From: Sphingomonas sp. Y57
Lineage (GTDB): Bacteria > Pseudomonadota > Alphaproteobacteria > Sphingomonadales > Sphingomonadaceae
Reading direction: 5' to 3'
Length of the DNA: 64,000 bases
Assembly: GCF_001015195.1 (NCBI RefSeq)
Contig: NZ_LDES01000001.1
Span: 1-64,000 of the forward strand
Position numbers and translations under genes: made by a program. Below, piece by piece: positions 59,310 through 64,000 of the stretch. Under the pieces are notes generated by a model. It saw only the letters and a list, made by a program, of their open reading frames with translations, had not been told where the DNA came from and did no database searches. Every line of letters starts with the position of its first letter. Position 1 is the first letter of the stretch.

Positions 59310-60016
59310 GCGATATCCTTTTGATTGCCGACCATGCGTCGAACCATGTGCCGGCCGACATCGATCTTGATATCGATCCGGTGCTGCTGACCCAGCATAT
59401 GGCGATCGACATCGGCGTTGCCCCGCTTGGCCGGCTGCTCTGCGCCCGGCTCGGCATGGACGGCATTTTCGGCCCCGTCTCACGCCTCGTCATCGACCTC
59501 AACCGCGAGGAGGACGCTTCCGGCCTGATCCCGTTGGAGAGCGACGGCTTCGCGATCCCGGGCAACAAGCTGCTCGACGCGGAAGGGCGCCGGGCGCGGG
59601 TCGAGCGCTTCTGGCGACCCTATCACCAGGCGATCGCCGCCCGGATCGCCGCCGGCCGACCGTCCTTGATCGTGTCGTTGCACAGCTTCACGCCGCGTCT
59701 GTCCGCCCGGCCGGAGGAAGCGCGACCCTGGCAGGTAGGCGTCCTCTACAACCAGGACGACCGCGCCGCCCGGTGCGGTATTGCCGCGCTGCGCGCCGCC
59801 GGCATCGTCACCGGCGACAACGAGCCCTATTCCGGCAAGGTGCTCAACGCGACGATGAACATGCATGCCGAAGCGAACGCCGTACCCTATCTGGGACTGG
59901 AAGTACGCCAGGACCTGATCGGTGACGACGCAGGCGTCGCCCTCTGGGCGGACCGGCTGGCGCCGGTGATCGTCGCGGTGGCGGAAGACCTGCGCGGGCC
60001 GGCCCGCGCGGACTGA
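59306..60016 (+). CDS. N-formylglutamate amidohydrolase family protein (second copy)
   Basis: The 236-residue protein shows the family pattern: LLIADHASNHVP, RLVIDLNREEDASGLIPLES, FWRPYHQAIAARI, IVSLHSFTPRLS, GDNEPYSG and YLGLEVRQDLIGD. It is distinct from hutG in this window and closer to the DUF/HutG-2 group, for which other formyl-amino-acid or amide substrates are plausible. It is coupled to the enoyl-CoA hydratase gene by ATGA. Confidence 0.88.
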   Translation: MSDILLIADHASNHVPADIDLDIDPVLLTQHMAIDIGVAPLGRLLCARLGMDGIFGPVSRLVIDLNREEDASGLIPLESDGFAIPGNKLLDAEGRRARVERFWRPYHQAIAARIAAGRPSLIVSLHSFTPRLSARPEEARPWQVGVLYNQDDRAARCGIAALRAAGIVTGDNEPYSGKVLNATMNMHAEANAVPYLGLEVRQDLIGDDAGVALWADRLAPVIVAVAEDLRGPARAD

Positions 60017-60138
60017 TCTGCAGCGCGCATGGACGGCGCGCGGGTTCGTCGTTAAGCAGGACTATCGCCTTGGCATCGCTCCCGTAAGCGCCGGCGACTG
60101 GGAGGCCGACGATCTCCCGCTTACGATGGAGTGCTGCC

Positions 60139-60681
60139 GTGGACCCCGACACCGACCGGACGGCATTGCTGCGGGCGCATGCCACGCTTTCCGCCGGCTG
60201 CGCCTTCCTCGTCACCCGCGCCGGGCAGGTCGGAAGCGCGCGGAGACCTCACCCCGCCCAGACGCGGATGATCGGCAACTCCCTGCACGAACTGGACCGT
60301 TTCCTGTCGGTGCTGATCGACGAGGCGGCATCGCTGCGGAGCGGACCACGCCGCGACGCGCGCTTCTTCTCCCGCATGCGCAATACCCCGGAAAAACTTC
60401 GTCGGCTCGGCTCGGTCGCAGCACTCCATGGTGCCGTCGGCCATCGGCTGGGCGCGATCGGGCGGGTCTGCGCCTATCTGCGCCATTGCGGGGACGGCGT
60501 TCATCGTTCCGGACTGGCAAGGGACATATTGCTTGCCGGTGGGCGGACGGATGGCGGCCCGGCGATTGCCGAAATCCCACAGGGCTTGTACCTCGAACCG
60601 CCGACGATCGTCGCGATTGCGGGTCTCTATCGGTTCGTCGGAGACGCGCTGGTCGGGGCCGTCGAAGGTGCCGCACCTTGA
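60139..60681 (+). CDS. Unknown protein
   Basis: This 180-residue frame starts at GTG 60139 with GGAG 7 nt upstream (MDPDTDRTALLRAHATLSAG). It looks helical, with ending YLEPPTIVAIAGLYRFVGDA. It has neither a signal peptide nor a recognised domain. Coding-like composition and the ribosome-binding site support it, but it is unidentified. Confidence 0.6.
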   Translation: MDPDTDRTALLRAHATLSAGCAFLVTRAGQVGSARRPHPAQTRMIGNSLHELDRFLSVLIDEAASLRSGPRRDARFFSRMRNTPEKLRRLGSVAALHGAVGHRLGAIGRVCAYLRHCGDGVHRSGLARDILLAGGRTDGGPAIAEIPQGLYLEPPTIVAIAGLYRFVGDALVGAVEGAAP

Positions 60682-60848
60682 CTTTCGGCGGCATAGAGCC
60701 CATTTCCGATGGCGCTAACGTCGCCTGCGACGGAATTTGATGCCTGAACCCCGATGAGGGGCCGGTCCGCAGGGAAGCCTCAAGCGCTTCCATTTCAGAC
60801 GATCCGGTTCTTCCAGGCTGATCCTTCCTTTCTCTCGCTTCAAGCTCT

Positions 60849-60866
60849 GTCCGCGTTTTTGCGGAC
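60849..60866 (+). promoter_or_regulatory. Hairpin in the cold-shock gene leader
   Basis: GTCCGC-GTTTTT-GCGGAC is a perfect 6-bp stem 31 nt upstream of the cspA-like ATG, in a 216-bp untranslated leader. Cold-shock genes often carry long structured leaders; a thermosensing role here is inference. Confidence 0.45.
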
Positions 60867-60897
60867 GGATTCCCTGATGTTTTGAAAGGACATCATC

Positions 60898-61104
60898 ATG
60901 CCGATCGGCACCGTCAAATTCTTCAACACTGACAAAGGCTATGGCTTTATCGCGCCCGAGGAGGGCGGCAACGACAGCTTCGTGCATATCAGCGCCGTCG
61001 AGCGGGCCGGCATGGCCACGCTGAACAAGGACCAGCGGATCAGCTACGAGGTCGAAACCGATCGTCGTGGCAAGGCGTCGGCTGTCAACCTCCAGGCCGT
61101 ATAA
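60898..61104 (+). CDS. Cold-shock domain protein
   Basis: The 68-residue protein carries RNP1 (KGYGFIAPEEGG) and RNP2 (DSFVHISAVE) motifs within GTVKFFNTDKGYGF. It is an RNA chaperone acting in the cytoplasm. The ATG follows GAAAGGA. It begins a run of small genes and is followed after 3 nt by a second IF-1 gene, a pairing that links RNA unfolding with translation initiation. Confidence 0.95.
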   Translation: MPIGTVKFFNTDKGYGFIAPEEGGNDSFVHISAVERAGMATLNKDQRISYEVETDRRGKASAVNLQAV

Positions 61105-61107
61105 CTC

Positions 61108-61368
61108 TTGGCCAAGGAAGAACTGCTCGTTCTCAATGGCCAGATCCAGGAGATCCTTCCCGACGGACGCTTTCGCGTATCGCTGGAGAATGATCATTCC
61201 ATCATCGCCTACACGGCCGGCCGGATGCGGCGTTTCCGCATCCGATCGGTCGTGGGGGATGCCGTTCAGGTGGAGATGAGCCCCTACGATCTCGGCAAGG
61301 GCCGGATCATCTATCGCGAGCGAACGCCCGGCCCGGTGGGCGCGGGTGGCCGCAGGCCGCGACGCTAA
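61108..61368 (+). CDS. Second translation initiation factor IF-1
   Basis: The 86-residue protein has the S1/OB fold of IF-1: [40 protein letters not shown] and [20 protein letters not shown]. It ends in a basic Gly/Arg tail (GAGGRRPRR) longer than canonical IF-1 (72 residues). It starts at TTG 61108 directly after the cold-shock gene. It is probably a stress-associated paralog, the housekeeping infA being elsewhere. Confidence 0.88.
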   Translation: MAKEELLVLNGQIQEILPDGRFRVSLENDHSIIAYTAGRMRRFRIRSVVGDAVQVEMSPYDLGKGRIIYRERTPGPVGAGGRRPRR

Positions 61369-61382
61369 ATTCCATATTACCC

Positions 61383-61400
61383 CGCGTCCGATCGGACGCG
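61383..61400. repeat. 18-bp perfect palindrome between IF-1 paralog and small ORF
   Basis: CGCGTCCGATCGGACGCG forms a hairpin just before the ribosome-binding site of the 61413 gene. It may be an RNA processing or attenuation structure. Confidence 0.5.
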
Positions 61401-61412
61401 ACAAGGATATCA

Positions 61413-61550
61413 ATGTTTTTCAAGAAGACTATCGGTAACAGCAAGAACCTCCATCCCAGCGCCGCTTTCCCGAAAAAGGGGAGAAGCGCGATGAGCGGGA
61501 CATTATCCCGCCAGGAACTTCAACGCATCGTCGCCGACATCATCGGCTGA
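61413..61550 (+). CDS. 45-aa small protein, unknown
   Basis: The frame MFFKKTIGNSKNLHPSAAFP then KKGRSAMSGTLSRQELQRIV and ADIIG ends at TGA 61550. AAGGAT lies 5 nt before the ATG. The basic N-terminus and amphipathic C-terminal helix (LSRQELQRIVADIIG) are protein-like. An internal ATG at 61491 would give a 19-aa product. It lies between the IF-1 paralog and the 65-aa gene. Confidence 0.55.
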   Translation: MFFKKTIGNSKNLHPSAAFPKKGRSAMSGTLSRQELQRIVADIIG

Positions 61551-61577
61551 CTGTAACTACAATCCGAGGAGCGCACG

Positions 61578-61775
61578 ATGTCAGCTACCAGCGATTATTA
61601 TCTCGCACGAGCGGCGGAAAGCGCCCTCCTGGCGGAATCCACGGACCTGGAGAACGTAAAGGATCGCTGGCTTCGCGCCGAAAGCGCCTGGCGTGCCATG
61701 GCAGACAAGCTGGTGAACAGCGAGCGCAAGCGCGCCGAGGCGGCCGCCGAGAAAGCCGAGCGCACCGCCTTCTGA
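61578..61775 (+). CDS. 65-aa small helical protein, unknown
   Basis: This frame begins MSATSDYYLARAAESALLAE with GAGGAG upstream and is almost entirely charged helix (WRAMADKLVNSERKRAEAAA). Such short Ala/Glu/Arg-rich proteins are common in sphingomonads. It ends the small-gene run. Function unknown. Confidence 0.65.
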   Translation: MSATSDYYLARAAESALLAESTDLENVKDRWLRAESAWRAMADKLVNSERKRAEAAAEKAERTAF

Positions 61776-61796
61776 CAAGACGGTCCGCGGCTCGCT

Positions 61797-62033
61797 TCAG
61801 GGCCGCGCGACGGGCGTCAGTTCGGCCGCATCGCGCGCCGCGATCACCGCGCTATGGGCCAACAGGTCCAGCATCCGGTCGCTGACCCGCTGATCGAGCA
61901 ACATCTGGATTCCCAGCTCGAGCTTGGTCGCGCGGGCCACATCGCCGGCCTGCGCAAAGATCGTGCGGGTCACCTTCAGCCTGACCAGCAATTCCCGGCG
62001 CCGCATCGAACGGTCGTCGTCATCCGGGTTCAT
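61797..62033 (-). CDS. Small unknown protein
   Basis: The 78-residue protein begins MNPDDDDRSMRRRELLVRLK after a strong AAGGAGG at 62033. It is helical (FAQAGDVARATKLELGIQML) with no recognised domain. The upstream ATG at 62075 lacks a ribosome-binding site. It is convergent with the 65-aa gene and is followed on its own strand by no other gene within 20 bp. Confidence 0.6.
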   Translation of the reverse strand: MNPDDDDRSMRRRELLVRLKVTRTIFAQAGDVARATKLELGIQMLLDQRVSDRMLDLLAHSAVIAARDAAELTPVARP

Positions 62034-62091
62034 CGGAACCTCCTTGCGCAACCACGATAGGTAAGGACAACGCACCGGTGCGCCGCTTTGT

Positions 62092-62796
62092 TCAGCCCGT
62101 AGTCCGGCGGAAGCGCGAGCGCAGGTAGAGATGGGTCGTCATCGTCGTTCCCAATATGGGGGCTACCAGATTGACGAACGGGACGAGGAACAGCGCGGTC
62201 ACGGTCGATCCGATCAGCAGCCGCTCGATCCGCGTCCTCCGCAGCCAGGCCTGCCGCTCCGCCCGATCGCCATGGCGCGAGGCGACCATTTCCCCCAGAT
62301 CGCGACCGAAGGCGATGCCATTGACGATCACGAACAGGATCAACGGCCCGACGCCGGTGAACAAGAGAATGACGTAGAAGGGCAGGGCGACGAGATTGTA
62401 GATCAGCACGCGTGCCGCCGATCGCAGGCCGAGCAGGGCGGCACCGCCGGCTCCGATCGACCGCGCCGCGATCGCCGCGCGCGGATAATGACGTTGCTCG
62501 ACAATCGCCGCGATCCGCTCGACATAGGCGCAGACCACGCCGAGCGCGACCGCCGGGAACAGGAACCAGAGAGCGAGCAGGGTCAGGGCCACGGCGCCGA
62601 CGCCGCCTTCGGCCGGGCTGAGTTCGCACTCCATGTCGCCGAAGGCGGCACAGGGATCGCTGCCCGCGAGGGCCCAACCGAGCGCGACGCCCAGCACCGC
62701 GAAGATCAGCAGCGTGACGAGCAGCGACCGGATCAGGATGCCGATGATCCGGGGGTCGGCCAGGTCGCCCAGGGCGCGGGGAAGGATAGCGATCAC
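62092..62796 (-). CDS. EI24-domain inner-membrane protein
   Basis: The 234-residue protein has about five membrane segments (ILIRSLLVTLLIFAVLGVAL, LALWFLFPAVALGVVCAYVE, PFYVILLFTGVGPLILFVIV and others). The EI24/CysZ-like pattern includes NGIAFGRDLGEMVASRH and a C-terminal VPFVNLVAPILGTTMTTHLY. Related proteins include the sulfate transporter CysZ, but substrate here is unknown. Confidence 0.82.
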   Translation of the reverse strand: MIAILPRALGDLADPRIIGILIRSLLVTLLIFAVLGVALGWALAGSDPCAAFGDMECELSPAEGGVGAVALTLLALWFLFPAVALGVVCAYVERIAAIVEQRHYPRAAIAARSIGAGGAALLGLRSAARVLIYNLVALPFYVILLFTGVGPLILFVIVNGIAFGRDLGEMVASRHGDRAERQAWLRRTRIERLLIGSTVTALFLVPFVNLVAPILGTTMTTHLYLRSRFRRTTG

Positions 62797-62847
62797 GGCA
62801 ACATTACGGTCGACGGCGGCGGGTGTTCCGGAAAGCCGGGAGGGGCA

Positions 62848-63762
62848 TCATGCCGCATCGGCCTCGATCTCGCCGTCGCGCTCTTCAAGGATGGTCCTGC
62901 GGAACGCCGCGCCGGTCGGTGACAGTTCCTCATTGTGGACGAGCCACAGCAAACTGGGGCTGGGTGCGGCGAAGGAACGGTTGACGACATTATCGACATG
63001 CAGTCGGGCCATGGACTGGGCGATGATCGTCGGCCCGAAGCCGGCGGACACCAGCCCCAGCAGCGTGGCCAGGCTGCGCGCTTCATGCGCGATCCTGGGG
63101 ACGAAGCCGGCTTCTTCGCACAGGGCGAAGAAATGCTCGGTAAAGCCGGTTCCGTTGGGTGGGCCATAGAGGACGAGCGGTTCGTCGCGAAGATCTGCGA
63201 TCCGCGGCGGCTCCGGGCGACGGGCAAGCCAATGATCGTCGCGCATCGCCAGGATCATCTCTTCCTGCTGCAGGCATTGCGTCACCAGGCCCTCAGGCAG
63301 GATCGGCATCCGATAGTCACGGACGATGCCGATATCGAGCTGGCGGCTGAGCACGCCCTCGATCTGTTCGTCGCGCCCCTGTTCGCGCAGGATCAGTTCG
63401 ACGTCGGGATAGCTCTGGCGGAAGCGGTGCAGCGCCCGGGCGACGAAGGGTATGAAAGGTCCCGAGGTGGTGAAGCCCAGGCCGAGCCGCCCGATCTCGG
63501 CGCGATGCGCGAGCCGCGCGATGCGGGCCGCACGGTCGGCCTGTTCAAGCGCCCGGCGCGCCTCGGGCTCGAACAAGCGTCCCGCCTCGGTCAGGCGCAC
63601 GCGGCGGCTGGTGCGATCGAACAGCCGCACGCCCAGTTCGTCTTCCAACGCCTTGATCTGCTTGCTGAGAGGGGGCTGCGAGATGCCCAGCCGCTGGGCT
63701 GCGCGTCCGAAATGCATCTCGTCGGCGACCCGGAGGAAGTAGCGCAAATGCCGCAGGTCCAT
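62848..63762 (-). CDS. LysR-family transcriptional regulator
   Basis: The 304-residue regulator starts MDLRHLRYFLRVADEMHFGR, with winged-helix continuing AAQRLGISQPPLSKQIKALE and DELGVRLFDRTSRRVRLTEA. The effector domain follows, resembling the BenM/CatM-like branch that controls aromatic catabolism. LysR proteins often regulate a divergent gene; here only the first codons of a possible divergent gene are visible at the right edge. Confidence 0.9.
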   Translation of the reverse strand: MDLRHLRYFLRVADEMHFGRAAQRLGISQPPLSKQIKALEDELGVRLFDRTSRRVRLTEAGRLFEPEARRALEQADRAARIARLAHRAEIGRLGLGFTTSGPFIPFVARALHRFRQSYPDVELILREQGRDEQIEGVLSRQLDIGIVRDYRMPILPEGLVTQCLQQEEMILAMRDDHWLARRPEPPRIADLRDEPLVLYGPPNGTGFTEHFFALCEEAGFVPRIAHEARSLATLLGLVSAGFGPTIIAQSMARLHVDNVVNRSFAAPSPSLLWLVHNEELSPTGAAFRRTILEERDGEIEADAA

Positions 63763-63863
63763 CGATCAATTCCATCGAGATATCAATCAAGGCATATTAT
63801 GTATTAGACGCGAAATGTCCAACGCGGCATGGCGGTTGAACAGGACGGCGCTCCGCGCCGGTC

Positions 63864-63887
63864 GTCGTCGCGGAATTCCGCGACGAC
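63864..63887. repeat. 24-bp perfect palindrome
   Basis: The palindrome is centred on GAATTC at 63873-63878 and reads GTCGTCGCGG / CCGCGACGAC on its arms; it extends to 63861-63890 with one mismatched pair. It lies in the gap upstream of LysR. It has no T-run and could be a regulator site or a DNA hairpin. Confidence 0.55.
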
Positions 63888-63983
63888 CACGGCCAGCGGT
63901 TTCTGCGACCGACCTTGTCAGGAGAGGCGAAAGGCATTGCGTCGCGGCACCGGTTCCGCCGACGATGCGTCCGGGAGTCGTGC

Positions 63984-64000
63984 ATGATCGGTATCGTCAA
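63984..64000 (+). CDS. Possible start of a divergent gene (cut by window edge)
   Basis: ATG at 63984 reads MIGIV and has GGGAG 6 nt upstream. Only five codons are visible, so this is a guess based on position divergent from a LysR gene. Confidence 0.2.

Noticed and set aside
60682-60897. TTGACT near 60680 as a cold-shock promoter
   Set aside because: No -10 element at acceptable spacing; the real promoter cannot be placed from sequence alone.
63797-64000. Minus-strand open frame at the right edge
   Set aside because: Arg/Ser-rich and spans the 24-bp palindrome; looks non-coding.

Overview
The window is GC-rich chromosomal DNA from an alphaproteobacterium, most likely a member of the Sphingomonadaceae (Sphingomonas, Rhizorhabdus or a close relative). 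Evidence for this is the N-terminus of the cell-cycle regulator GcrA at the left edge, a ribosomal protein S9 with a long Ala/Pro-rich N-terminal extension, the large NAD-specific glutamate dehydrogenase, many Tat- or Sec-exported enzymes, a TonB-dependent receptor, and intergenic palindromes of a kind common in sphingomonads. The species assignment is inference; no rRNA is present.

Layout, left to right. 1-18.3 kb is core chromosome: gcrA (partial), an ABC-2 permease, two paralogous glycine-zipper proteins, a 2-hydroxyacid dehydrogenase, two VOC proteins, a 2OG-Fe(II) oxygenase-like protein, an S41-like peptidase with a coupled secreted partner, rplM-rpsI, heme A synthase (ctaA) divergent from a lone Tat-exported molybdopterin oxidoreductase subunit coupled to ferrochelatase (hemH), phbB, and an SLC13-type permease. 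18.35-26.4 kb is an integrated genomic island at the 3' end of tRNA-Thr(CGT). It has a 24/25-bp att duplication, a tRNA-adjacent P4-type integrase, paired TGGCCCCCA repeats near both ends that look like integrase arm sites, and cargo all on the minus strand: an unknown 396-aa protein, then a run of HTH protein, HTH/zinc-ribbon protein, second tyrosine recombinase and large type ISP-like DNA methyltransferase. 26.6-36.6 kb holds a PAS protein, NAD-glutamate dehydrogenase, a degenerate FNR-type reductase, an acyltransferase-3/SGNH protein and a TetR regulator.

36-41.7 kb is a probable catabolic locus: the TetR regulator, a Tat-exported flavin oxidase (spermidine dehydrogenase-like), a divergent TonB receptor and a secreted NTF2-like protein. 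Two near-identical palindromes lie in the 324-bp divergent control region. 41.8-43.7 kb carries a single-domain response regulator and a soluble chemoreceptor. 43.7-51.6 kb is a complete five-step histidine utilisation cluster (hutI-hutH-hutG-hutU-hutD on the minus strand, hutF-hutC on the plus strand) with an 18-bp palindromic operator between hutI and hutF. 51.7-60.7 kb contains a possible broken lipoprotein gene, a coupled ypfJ-like protease/histidine phosphatase/NAD(P)HX dehydratase run, an FMN alpha-hydroxyacid oxidase, a nitroreductase, a DUF885 protein, an enoyl-CoA hydratase and a second N-formylglutamate amidohydrolase-type gene. 60.8-62 kb is a compact run of small genes: cold-shock protein, a second IF-1, and two or three small unknown proteins. 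The window ends with an EI24 membrane protein and a LysR regulator.

The most interesting material is the tRNA-Thr island, with its recombinase/methyltransferase operon and paired arm-site repeats, and the TetR/flavin oxidase/TonB locus.
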